In this document: positions 29,517-40,331 of the stretch, in pieces
How positions within the stretch are numbered: the first letter of the stretch is position 1
Layout of the letters: each line of letters begins with the position of its first letter
From: JANQIO01 sp043513815
GTDB taxonomy: Bacteria; Pseudomonadota; Gammaproteobacteria; Pseudomonadales; Halieaceae
NCBI GenBank assembly: GCA_043513815.1
Contig: CP121313.1
Coordinates: 1,736,001-1,800,000, forward strand
Direction: 5' to 3'
DNA: 64,000 nt
Translations under genes and position numbers: made by a program
Notes under the pieces: model-generated
Seen by the model: the letters and a program-made list of their open reading frames with translations, nothing else
The model's database searches: none
What the model was told of the DNA's origin: nothing

Positions 29517-32500
29517 TCTCGGCCTCCTCGTCGGCAGTCTCTTCGGCGGTTTCTTCGCCGCCTGCAATCGATGCGAGAGACTCTTCGTTCTCATCTTCAT
29601 CAGTCAGCAGGTTGCCGGTAGACAGCACCGGGAACGGATCGATGAAGCGCCAGGCCGGCATGGAGGACAGCAGGCTGCTCAACAGAATGCCGCTGCGCGC
29701 GGCCCAGATGACGTAGCCGACAGAAAGGCTGCCGGATATGGCGAAGCCGCTGCCCACCACCAGTTTCTGCAGGCGAGCTTCTTCGTTGACGTCATCACGG
29801 AGCTGGTCGATGCCGTCGACAAAGCCGCTGTCACTGATAAAGGCATCAATATTGCCGAGGGAGCCGGACAGGTCCCGCAGTCGCTCGAAGGCCAGAATCT
29901 GCGTGTCTACCTCGGTGACCGATTGCTCACGCAGGTCGTCGCGGCTGTCATCGATCAAGGTAACCTGCACCACCTGGCCATCGTCCAGTGCCACATCCAG
30001 CACCACGGAGCCGATGTCGGCAGTCGTGCCGGAGCTTGAGAAGCCGGAGGCAAACGTGTTCTGTCCCTGTGCTATCAGCCGAGAATCCAGTGCAAGGTCA
30101 CCGTCGCCACTGCTCTCGGCTTCGCCGTCGCCGGCATCTGCTGCGGTCTCTTCTGTTGCGGGTTCAGGTTCTGGTTCGGGTTCAGGCTGCGGTTCGGGTG
30201 TGGGGTCCGATACACCAACGTCTTCCTGAGGCGTTTCAGTAACTGGCGGAGTGACTACTGGATCCGCCACGCCACCTGAGCCATTATTTGGATCGGTGGG
30301 AATCGCTGTGGTGGTGCCGGGTTCGTTCACGGGCTCCGGTTCAGGTTCGGGTGCTGGCTCCGGTGCAGGCGCTGGCTCCGGTGCAGGCGCTGGCTCCGGT
30401 GCAGGCGCTGGCTCCGGTGCAGGTGCAGGTGCTGGTTCAGGCGCAGGCTCGGGTTCAGGCGCTGGCTCCGGGGCAGGAACACCGGCAATCGCTGTTGAAC
30501 TGTTGCTGGCCACGATCTCCGCGGTGCCCTGATTGTCGGTGTAGCTCACTGATGCAGAGATCACCGCACCAACATCGTCAGCGCCCAGCAGGTAGCTGCT
30601 ACCGCTGGCACCGGCAACCGGCGTACCGTTTCTGAGCCACTGATAGTTCAGGGTGCCGAGGCCGTCTTCATCTGCGAGCGATGAGGCGTCAACAGACAGT
30701 GTTTCCCCTTCCAGGGCGTCGCCCGAGAGGATCGCCTGGCCGACCGGTGCATCGTTGACGTTGGCAATGGGCGCCGCTGCAGCGGCGGTAACCTGTTCGT
30801 CGATACCACCCGCATCGGTATAACTGACCTCAACGCTGATTAGCGCACCCACATCATTTTGTCCGGCGGTATAGGTATCACCGGTCGCTCCGCTGATCGG
30901 GGCTCCGTCACGCAGCCACTGGAAACTGAATGTGCCGAGGCCGTCGTCATCAGCCAACGCGCTGGTATCGGCAGTGAGGGTGGCGTCTTCCTGGGCAATG
31001 CCGCTTACAAAGACGCTACCCGTGGGTGCATCATTGGTATTTGCGACCGGGCCGATGGCCCCACTGGTGACGGTTTCGGTGGTGCCGCCGCCATCGACGT
31101 AGCTGACCTGCGCCGTAATTGAAGCGCCTACATCGTCTTCTCCGAGCAGGTAGGTGGCGCCGTTGCTTACCGACACCCCGTCGCGGAACCATTCAAAGCT
31201 CGGCGCACCGGGGCCGTCTGCATCTGCTAGGGCGGACAGGTCAATGCTCAGAGTTTCGTCTTCCGCGGCGGTGCCAGTAATACTGATACCACCGGTGGGC
31301 GCATCATTGACATTGCTGATGGTGCCGCTGGCGGTGGCCGTGTCTGTCAGTCCACCGCTGTCTTCGATGGTGTAGTCAAATGCCACAGCGCCAAAATAAT
31401 TGGCGGCCGGTAAAAAGCTTATGTTGTCTGCGGCGTCGACAAATACGGTGCCATTGGCCACCGCGATAGACTGACTGCCGCCTGTGAGCGCTACACCGTC
31501 GATAGCGGTAATAGTGCGCGTGTCACCGGTGTCGGGGTCCGTGTCATTACCCAGCAGGACGCCGTTCAATACTCCAGATATTGAGTCTTCGGGCCCGTCG
31601 AGGGCGCCCGGGTCGTCGACTGCATCCGGCGGGCTTACTGATACCGCAATGGTGCCGGACGCGGTGGCCGTGTCAGCCGCTCCGGCAGCGTCTTCAACGG
31701 TATAGCTAAAGCTCACCGGGCCGATGTAGCCGGCGCCGGGGGTAAAGGTAATGTTGTCAGAGGCGTCAATATCTACGGTGCCATTGGTCACGGCAATAGT
31801 CTGTGCTCCGCCGGTCAGGGTGACGCCTTCGATCGCAGTAATGGTGCGGGTGTCTCCACTGTCCGGATCGATATCATTGGCTAGCAACGCAGCATTCAGG
31901 ACAGCGGACTCAATATCCTGAATGCCATCCAGTGCGGTGGGGTCATCTATCGCGTCAATGGGGTCATTGATCGGATTGACAGTAATCGTAGCGGTCGCCT
32001 GTGCGCTGCCGCCGTTGCCGTCAGTGACTTCGTAGACAAAGCTGTCGGTGCCGTTAAAGTCGGCATCCGGGGTGTAGGTAAACGTGCCGTCGGTATTGAG
32101 CGTCAGCGCCCCATTGCTGGGACCGCTGATCGGGGCGGTGGTAACGGTCAGTGTGTCGAGGTCAATGTCGCTGTCGTTGTCGAGCACACCATTGGCCAGG
32201 GTCGTCGTCAGCGTGCCGTCTTCATCAACGGAGTAGGTGTCCGCCGCCGCGGTGGGATCATCATTGATCGGATTAACGGTAATCGTAGCGGTCGCCTGGG
32301 CGGAGCCGCCGTTGCCGTCGGTGACTTCGTAGACAAAGCTGTCGGTGCCGTTGAAGTCGGCATCTGGAGTGTAGGTGAACGTGCCGTCGGTATTGAGGGT
32401 CAGCGCACCATTGCTGGGACCGCTGATCGGGGCGGTGGTGACGGTCAGCGTGTCGAGATCAATGTCGCTGTCGTTGTCGAGCACACCATTGGCCAGCGTG

Positions 32501-35500
32501 GTCGTCAGCGTGCCGTCTTCATCGACGGAGTAGGTGTCCGCCGCCGCGGTGGGATCATCATTGATCGGATTAACGGTAATCGTAGCGGTCGCCTGGGCGG
32601 AGCCACCATTGCCATCAGTCACTTCATAGACAAAGCTGTCGGTGCCGTTAAAGTCGGCATCCGGGGTGTAGGTAAACGTGCCGTCGGTATTGAGGGTCAG
32701 GGCGCCATTGCTCGGACCGCTGATCGGGGCAGTGGTAACGGTCAGTGTGTCGAGGTCAATGTCGCTGTCGTTGTCGAGCACACCATTGGCCAGGGTCGTC
32801 GTCAGCGTGCCGTCTTCATCGACGCTGTAAGTATCGTCGGCGGCATCGGGATCATCATTGATCGGATTGACAGTAATCGTAGCGGTCGCCTGTGCGCTGC
32901 CGCCGTTGCCGTCAGTGACTTCGTAGACAAAGCTGTCGGTGCCGTTGAAGTCGGCATCCGGGGTGTAGGTAAACGTGCCGTCGGTATTGAGCGTCAGCGC
33001 CCCATTGCTGGGACCGCTGATCGGGGCGGTGGTAACGGTCAGTGTGTCGAGGTCAATGTCGCTGTCGTTGTCGAGCACACCATTGGCCAGGGTCGTCGTC
33101 AGCGTGCCGTCTTCATCAACGGAGTAGGTGTCCGCCGCCGCGGTGGGATCATCATTGATCGGATTAACGGTAATCGTAGCGGTCGCCTGGGCGGAGCCAC
33201 CATTGCCATCAGTCACTTCATAGACAAAGCTGTCGGTGCCGTTAAAGTCGGCATCCGGGGTGTAGGTAAACGTGCCGTCGGTATTGAGCGTCAGCGCCCC
33301 ATTGCTGGGACCGCTGATCGGGGCAGTGGTAACGGTCAGCGTGTCGAGATCAATGTCGCTGTCGTTGTCCAGGACGCCATTGGCCAGTGTCGTCGTCAAC
33401 GCACCGTCTTCATCGACACTGTAAGTATCGTCGGCGGCATCGGGATCGTCATTGATGGGGTTCACAGTGATCGTGGTCGTTGCCACCACGCTGTCGGTGT
33501 CACCATCATTGACCGTCACCTCGATGGTGCGCGCGCCGGCTGTGGGATTGCCTGTATCTTTGTGCTGGTAACTGGTGTCAAGCAAGGCGGCCTCGGCCTG
33601 GGCCAGGGTCATCTCACCGCTATTCAGGTCTATCGTCGCAATGCCGGTAGCTGCTGTGTAGGCAACGGTATACGCGTCGCCATCAATATCGACGGTTGTA
33701 TTATTGGCATCGGCGTCTAGCGCAAAGGTGAAGTCGCCAATGGTCAACTCCTCGTCAGCGCCATCAACAATACCGGCCACGTCCAGGGAGAGGCTGACCA
33801 GGCTGCTGTCATCTACGTCATCCACAGCCACATCGGCAGCGACAATGACTGTGGCGGGGTCACCCTCGTTGAAGGTGAAGCCGTAGTCGTTGCCGGCGCC
33901 GGCACCGTTGAGATCGACGGTGGGTGCGTCATTGACGCCGTTGATCTCGATGGTGCTGGTCACGGCCATTGAATTGCCGTCGCCGTCGTTCACTAACCAG
34001 GTGATCTCGCGATCCCCAGTGTTGGGCAGCAGAATATTGGTGTTCTCGTAGGTAATAGATTCCAGGGCCGCGCGGTAGTTGGCCAGGGTGTCTGTGCCAG
34101 CAAGGCTCAATTCGCCCGTTAGTGCGTTGTAAGTGCCCGTTATGTTTACTGTGTCGGCGAACGCGAGTACGTCTTCTAGCAGGATAAACCCGTCGCTGAT
34201 GCTGACCGTGGCCGATTCAATATTGATATCGTCAACGTCCGTGACGCCGAGTGCACCATCGATGATCTGTGGTCCACTGCCTTCCATGTAATTCAAGGTG
34301 CCGCCGGCACCTAGCACGGAGGGTGCATCGTTAGCACCGGCAACGGTGATATCGCTGGTAATCGGCGCGGAGCTGCTCACACCGCCATTGTTGTTAACCA
34401 CCCAGGTAATGGTGCGAGGCCCTTCGTCAGGATTCTGCAGGTTGGTGTTGGTGTAGGTGACTGACTCCAGCGCGGTGACATAGTCCGCCTTGGCTTCGCT
34501 CCCACTCAGTGTCAGGACGCCGGTGGCGCTGTCGAAGCTGCCGGTTATAGCCCCCACCGGTGTAAACGACAGGACATCTTCGCCCATTACATAGCCGCCG
34601 CTGATGGTGATAGTGGCACCGTCCATCTGCGAGTCGTCGGGGTCGAGCAGGGTGAGGCTGCCGTCGATGATTTGTGCGCCGTCGCCTTCGGTATATGCCA
34701 GCGTGCCACCTGCGCCGCTCAGCACCGGCAGGTCGTCCAGGCGCGCAGTAGCTGTCACGCCGGTGAGGTTGGCGGTATCGCTGCCACCGCCGCTGTCGAC
34801 CAGCTGGGTAATCTCGAACTGGCGGTCGCCACCGCTGGGGATGTTGTCATCGTTGCGGTAACGCAGTGTGTCGATGTCAGTTTCCAAATCTCCAGGTACT
34901 GCGGTGCCACCACTGAAGGCCAGCGTGAATTGATTGGCGCCGCTCTGGGTGACCGTCAGGTCAGCAAAATCGCCCACGGCGCCCTGCGAACCGAGGTTGG
35001 CGGTATTGAGCAGAATTTCGGCACCGTCAAAAAGGATGCGCTCTGCATCGGCATCGAGTGCACCGGGCGGATCGATGCCATCGATAACCAGGGTGAATCC
35101 CGACACCGTCTGGCCTGGCTCCACGGTATCGATGGACACAGAATTGAACACATCAACCGAGCTTCCGCCGCCCACAAACAGTGGGTTGGCGTCGCTGGCG
35201 CTCATTGTGGGCTCGTCATTGACTGCGGTGATATCGATGGTGCCACTGCCGACCTGCGGGTTCACCGTGCCGTCGTTGGCATTGAGGGTGTAGGTGGCAG
35301 CATCGGTGCCGCTGGCGTCGGCCGCTCCGGTGTACCGGATGTTGCTGGTGGTATCGAGGAAAGTGTTGATGTCCGCTGCGGTGCCGGCCAGGGTCAGTGT
35401 GCTGGAGCCACTGCCGCCGACCGTCACGCCGCCACTGGTTGACGCGGTAAAGATACCCGCTGTAGCGTCCAGGGTAATGGTCAGGCTGTCACCGTCGATG

Positions 35501-38500
35501 TCAGCAAACGTGACGCCGGACAAATCAAAATCGCTCAGTGTGTCCTCGATAACGATGACATCGGCTGGGACGCCAGTGGCGGTCGGTGGATCGTTGACCG
35601 CCGTGATGTCGATGGTGCCGCTGCCAACCTGCGGGTTCACCGTGCCGTCGTTGGCATTGAGCGTGTACGTAGCAGCGTCGGTGCCGTTGACGTTGGCCGC
35701 ACCGGTGTACTGAATATTGCTGGTGGTATCCAGGAAGGTGTTGATGTCCGCTGCGGTGCCGGCCAGGGTAAGTGTGCCGGAGCCGCTGCCGCCAACGGTC
35801 ACGCCGCCACCGGTTGAAGCGGCAAACGTTCCCGCCGTGGCGTCCAGGGTAATCGTCAGGCTGTCACCATCGACCTCCGAAAAGGTAACACCCGATAGAT
35901 CGAAGTCACTGGGTGTGTCCTCGGCAACGACGACATCGGCGGGTACGCCGGTGGCGGTTGGTGGATCGTTGACGGCCGTGATGTCGATGGTGCCATTGCC
36001 GACCTGGGCATCCACGGCACCGTCGTTGGCGTTGAGGGTATAGGTGGCAGCATCGAGTCCGTTGGCGTTGCTCGCGCCGGTGTACTGGATGTTGCTGGTG
36101 GTATCCAGGAAGGTGTTGATGTCCCCGATCGTGCCAGCCAGTGTCAGTGTGCCAGACCCGCTGCCACCGACGGTTACGCTGCCACCTGACACAGCGGTGA
36201 AGATGCCCGCGGTGGCATCCAGGGTAACCGTCAGGTTACTACCGTCAGCGTCAGCGAAGGTGACGCCAGACAGATCAAAGTCGCTCAGCGTGTCCTCGGT
36301 GACGACGACATCAGCGGGCACGCCGGTAGCTGTAGGTGCCTGGTTCAGGCTCAATGTCGACTCAATGCCCGTCAATGTTGTGGTGTTCGTGCTGCCGCCT
36401 CCGCTGTCGACAATTTCCGTAACTTCGACACTTCTTCCGCCGCCACCCGGTGCTGCGTCCTCGTTGCGGTAAGACAGGTTGTCGATCAGGGACTCTATGT
36501 CGGTAGTACTGACACCGGCGGCGTCAGTGAAAGCAAGCGTAAAGACATTACCGCTGCGTGAGACGCTTACATCGTCAAAATTTGTGGTAGGGCCTTGGGA
36601 GCCCAGCAGAGTAGAGCTGAGTGTTATCGAGACCCCGTCTGCGGTTACTATTTCACTGGTGCCATTCGGTGGCGTTATTCCGGTAATCTCAATCGAAAGG
36701 CCGACAATATTCTGGCCCGCCTCGATAGTAGAAACCGCTGCACCTGAAAACGGATTTACATCTCCGCCTGAACCAGTAAACGCAGCATTGGTGGGCGTGG
36801 CGGTAAGTGTTGGCGCGTCATTGACTGCCGTGATGTCGATGGTGCCACTGCCGACCTGCGGGTTCACTGTGCCGTCGTTGGCGTTCAGAGTGTAGGTGGC
36901 AGCATCTAGGCCATTGGCGTTGCTCGCCCCGGTGTACTGGATGTTGCTAGTGGTATCCAGGAAGGTGTTGATGTCCGCTGCGGTGCCGGCCAGGGTCAGT
37001 GTGCTGGAACCGCTGCCACCGACGGTCACGCCGCCACCGGTTGCGGCGGTAAAGATACCCGCCGTGGCGTCCAGGTTAACCGTCAGGCTGTCACCGTCGA
37101 CGTCAGCAAAGGTGACACCAGACAGATCAAAATCGCTCAGGGTGTCTTCGATAACGATGACATCAGCAGGCACGCCGGTGGCGGTCGGAGGATCATTGAC
37201 GGCCGTGATGTCGATGGTGCCACTGCCGACCTGCGGGTTCACAGTGCCGTCGTTGGCGTTCAGAGTGTAGGTGGCAGCATCTAGGCCATTGGCGTTGCTC
37301 GCCCCGGTGTACTGGATGTTGCTAGTGGTATCCAGGAAGGTGTTGATGTCCGCTGCGGTGCCGGCCAGGGTCAGTGTGCTGGAACCGCTGCCACCGACGG
37401 TCACGCCGCCACCGGTTGCGGCGGTAAAGATACCCGCCGTGGCGTCCAGGTTAACCGTCAGGCTGTCACCGTCGACGTCAGCAAAGGTGACACCAGACAG
37501 ATCAAAATCGCTCAGGGTGTCTTCGATAACGATGACATCAGCAGGCACGCCGGTGGCGGTCGGTGGATCGTTGACGGCCGTAATGTCGATAGTGCCACTG
37601 CCAACCTGCGGGTTCACCGTGCCGTCGTTGGCATTGAGGGTGTAGGTGGCAGCGTCGGTACCGCTGACGCCGGTCGCACCGGTGTACTGGATATTGCTGG
37701 TGGTATCCAGGAAGGTGTTGATGTCCGCTGCGGTGCCGGCCAGAGTCAGTGTGCTGGAACCGCTGCCACCGACGGTCACGCCGCCACCGGTTGAAGCGGC
37801 AAAGGTGCCTGCCGTTGCGTCCAGGCTAATCGTCAGACTGTCACCGTCGGCATCTGCGAAAGTGACAGCGGACAGATCGAAATCGCTGGCTGTAGCTTCT
37901 GTGACACTGACATCAGCCGGTGCGCCTGTGGCGGTAGGAGCGCTATTTGGCGGGGTATTGGTAATCTCGACATTGTCGACCAGCATGAAGTCAGCGACGG
38001 CCGAAAGGCCATCAGGCTGAAAACGAATAATCGTGTCGTTGTCGATATGTGCTGAAATATCAAGGCTGAGTGCACTCCAGCCGCTATCCAGCGCCGGCAG
38101 GAAAGTGTGCTCGACTGTCCAGGTGGATCCACCATCGGTAGACAGCTGGACCTCGACGGTGTCGCCGGTGCCATCAAACTCGCGCAGGTACTGGAAGTTC
38201 AGGTAAGCGTTGCTCTCTCCCGAAAGATCCACCTGCCGTTGAATGCTCTCAATCTGCAGGCCCTGTATCAGCAGGGCTTTCGGGGTAGTGTCCGCCGGGG
38301 TCGAGGGGTCAAGCGGATTGGGGACCGTTACATCTACTATCCGGAAATCGCCTGAGGCTGCGCCCCCCTGGTCATCCTCTACCCAGTCGCCTGTCCAGCC
38401 TGTTCCACCCGTATAGTCGCCTGTCTCAAAGTCATCTGCGGCGATAACAGCCAGTGTGCCAGACCAGCCAGTCATCAATTCAGCGCTCGACAGCTTTGTT

Positions 38501-39219
38501 TCGATCGCGCCGCGCTGGTATTCAAGGTCCCAGTCACCACCGTATTGCTGGCTGCCGGTCAGGTCATCACTGGCGGCGACATCGGCGTCGGTGAACTCCG
38601 CCAGTGAATCGAGCAGGGCGATACCCTGGTCACTTCCAGCCAGATTGCAGCCATACAGCAGTATGTCGGCGTCCTGGTCCAGGGCGTTACCCCAGCCACT
38701 GATGCTGTCGCGGTAGCCGGCCAGGCTGTCGCTATCCAGCCAACTCGCGCCCAGCTGCAGGCCGCGTTCGTTACCGTGGCTCAGTACATGGATGGCGTCG
38801 ACACCGGTTTGCTCGGCCAGCACGTCACTGATCTGCTCGATACCGTCTCGGGTGGCGTCCAGTACATGCACCTGGAACTCGCTGCCGTCGCGGTCAGCCG
38901 CCAGGCCTGCCAGCAGTGACTCGTAGTCGTCTATCGAATCATCAACAAAAACCAGCTCGAGACGTGAGTCTGCATTGCCAGGCGCAAAGTCGGACAGGTC
39001 GTCGAGATTGACTGAGTCAGTGTTGTCGTTGTCGCGCTGTTTGGGAAGTGAGGCGAGGAGGGCGTCGAGACGCTCTGCGGTGCCGTCAGCTATGGGGTCA
39101 GTGTGGTCGCCGCCCAGCGAGTCCGCATCGATGGCTCCACCCAGGGCGTCGGCCGACAGCAGGATGCGCGGTTCCATGCGCTCCAGGCCAAAGGGCCGTT
39201 TCCGGGTTGGGCGTGTCAT
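29509..39219 (-). CDS. giant LEPR-XLL/DUF4347/cadherin-like repeat surface protein
   Basis: 3236 residues, acidic and Thr/Asp-rich. It starts with an LEPR-XLL-type signal (FGLERMEPRILLSADAL, residues 10-26), not a Sec signal. DUF4347 follows at about 87-250, with LSHG (His148) and YGC (Cys191), the dyad pattern of caspase/CHAT-like folds. Next come six 125-residue repeats in two blocks of three, each block followed by a distinct unit of about 160 residues, then other cadherin-like units, five 99-residue tandem-95/VCBS-like repeats, and three Ig-like units. A Pro-Glu-Ala-rich linker leads to a C-terminal hydrophobic segment (GFAISGSLSVGYVIWAARSG) and an acidic tail. The RTX nonapeptides of type I substrates are absent. 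Nine bp separate it from the upstream adaptor gene. Probably an adhesin or envelope-anchored fibre. Confidence 0.93.
31982..33466 (-). repeat. five 297-bp coding repeats (tandem-95/VCBS-like)
   Basis: The phrase GTAATCGTAGCGGTC recurs at 31982, 32279, 32576, 32873 and 33170, an exact 297-bp period, each unit coding 99 residues that open DDTYSVDEDGTLTTTLANGV or a close variant. Copies are nearly identical even at synonymous sites, so they were recently duplicated or are kept alike by gene conversion. Confidence 0.95.
35216..36345 (-). repeat. block of three 375-bp coding repeats (C-terminal block)
   Basis: Three 125-residue units, each with a DFDLSGVTF strand, VTVGGSGSSTLTLAGT, NTFLDTTSNIQYTG and a closing GSGTIDITAV. 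They are more diverged than the other block. The block is followed in the protein by a distinct unit of about 160 residues (about 34737-35215). Boundaries are good to about 10 bp. Confidence 0.85.
36822..37948 (-). repeat. block of three 375-bp coding repeats (N-terminal block)
   Basis: Same unit as the block at 35216-36345. The second and third units (about 36822-37570) appear identical or almost so in DNA over a full 375-bp period, a very recent duplication. The block is followed by a related unit of about 158 residues (about 36346-36821), so the two triplets with their trailing units look like one larger duplication. Confidence 0.85.
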
Positions 39220-39228
39220 CTCGACCCA

Positions 39229-40212
39229 CTACTGCCTGGTCACCGGTTCTTTGGAGCCATTGGGCGGCTCCTCGGTATCCGGGTTGATCACGGCCCACTT
39301 GCCGCGATCCTCTGTATTGCTTGCCTGGTCGCGTCCCTCTTTCGCAGCGCGCAGGCTGGCGCCGACGTCAGCATCGGCATGCTGCGGTACGGCATCAAAT
39401 TGAAGCTGGCACTTGACGCCAGCAGGGACGGCATAGTCTTCATTGGGCAGGATCAGGCGCGCGCCGAAGGTGCCGCTGGCCACATCGCCCATGGGGTCGA
39501 CGATATCGACCTGGGCGGTACGCGGTTCACCTTCAAAGCCTTCGGGGTACACCTGCGCCGTCATGCCCATCCGAATCTTGCCGAACAGATCCATGGGAGC
39601 GATGACTTCCACATTGAGCGTGTCGAGCTGGGCGATGCGAACAATGGGCTGGTCTTCAACGTATTCACCAGCGGACTTGAACTTCTTGAGGACGAAGCCG
39701 CTGCCGGGCGAGCGAATGACTTTCTGCTCGAGCAATTCCTTGCTGCGCCACAGTTCAAGTTCGCGAATGCGTTCCCGCTCGGCGGCTTCCTGCAGCCGCT
39801 GCTCGGAGAGTTCGGCAGCGAGCTCGGCGTCTTCCTTGTTCTGGATGGACACCGAGTTGTTGGCATAGAGATTGGAGATGCGTTCCTTGCGGCGCGAGTC
39901 GAACTCCAGGTTGAGCTTGCTGAGCAGCTTTTCGGAGCTGATTTCCGCCCGGGCCTTGGCCACCGCCATGGCAGCACGCTCGACGCGGGCGTCCAGCTCG
40001 GCTACCACCTGGCCCTGCTCGACGTATTCGCCGCGGTCCAGGTGCACGGTTTCCAGCACACCTCGTACCTGGCTGCCGATGTCAAAAACCTTGTGCGGGT
40101 TGATCACACAATCCAGGGCCGGAAGCGCGTCCGCGCGAGCGCCCGCCGCGGCGCTTCCAGCCAGCAGCGCGAGCGCGAGGCCAAGGCCAGGCTGTCTCGG
40201 TAGCCATTGCAT
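39229..40212 (-). CDS. periplasmic HlyD/RND-type adaptor subunit
   Basis: 327 residues with a Sec signal peptide (about 1-26, RQPGLGLALALLAGSAAAGARA). Then come a lipoyl/barrel-sandwich half (INPHKVFDIGSQVRGVLETV), a long alpha-hairpin of about 100 residues (about 75-165) rich in Glu, Lys and Leu, the second half (VIRSPGSGFVLKKFKSAGEYV), and a beta-barrel. The hairpin suggests docking to an outer-membrane channel or partner. I start at ATG 40212, where the signal peptide begins; the frame extends upstream to 40380 but overlaps the previous gene. It lies 9 bp upstream of the giant gene, so it is most likely dedicated to it. Confidence 0.88.
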   Translation of the reverse strand: MQWLPRQPGLGLALALLAGSAAAGARADALPALDCVINPHKVFDIGSQVRGVLETVHLDRGEYVEQGQVVAELDARVERAAMAVAKARAEISSEKLLSKLNLEFDSRRKERISNLYANNSVSIQNKEDAELAAELSEQRLQEAAERERIRELELWRSKELLEQKVIRSPGSGFVLKKFKSAGEYVEDQPIVRIAQLDTLNVEVIAPMDLFGKIRMGMTAQVYPEGFEGEPRTAQVDIVDPMGDVASGTFGARLILPNEDYAVPAGVKCQLQFDAVPQHADADVGASLRAAKEGRDQASNTEDRGKWAVINPDTEEPPNGSKEPVTRQ

Positions 40213-40331
40213 GTTGATCAACCCCCGCAGACGGTACCGCGGTCTTTTATTTCTTGTTGTATAAGGTAAGAAACCACTAACGAATATACAAAAAATGGTC
40301 TCCGAAATGTGATCGAATTTGCATTGAGTCG
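40213..40331 (-). promoter_or_regulatory. AT-rich gap, possible internal promoter for adaptor and giant gene
   Basis: 119 bp, clearly richer in A+T than its surroundings, in an otherwise overlapping gene series. On the minus strand it contains TTGTATATTCG and, 20 bp on, TTATAC, with T-rich tracts. No hexamer pair has ideal spacing, so a promoter is plausible but not shown. It is the only sizeable break between the two upstream transport genes and the adaptor/giant pair. Confidence 0.35.

Noticed and set aside
31154..38020. Series of plus-strand open frames of about 60-140 codons, several of 124 residues in a row
   Set aside because: They are the antisense of the 375-bp and other coding repeats of the giant gene, share its period, and have no ribosome sites or family likeness.
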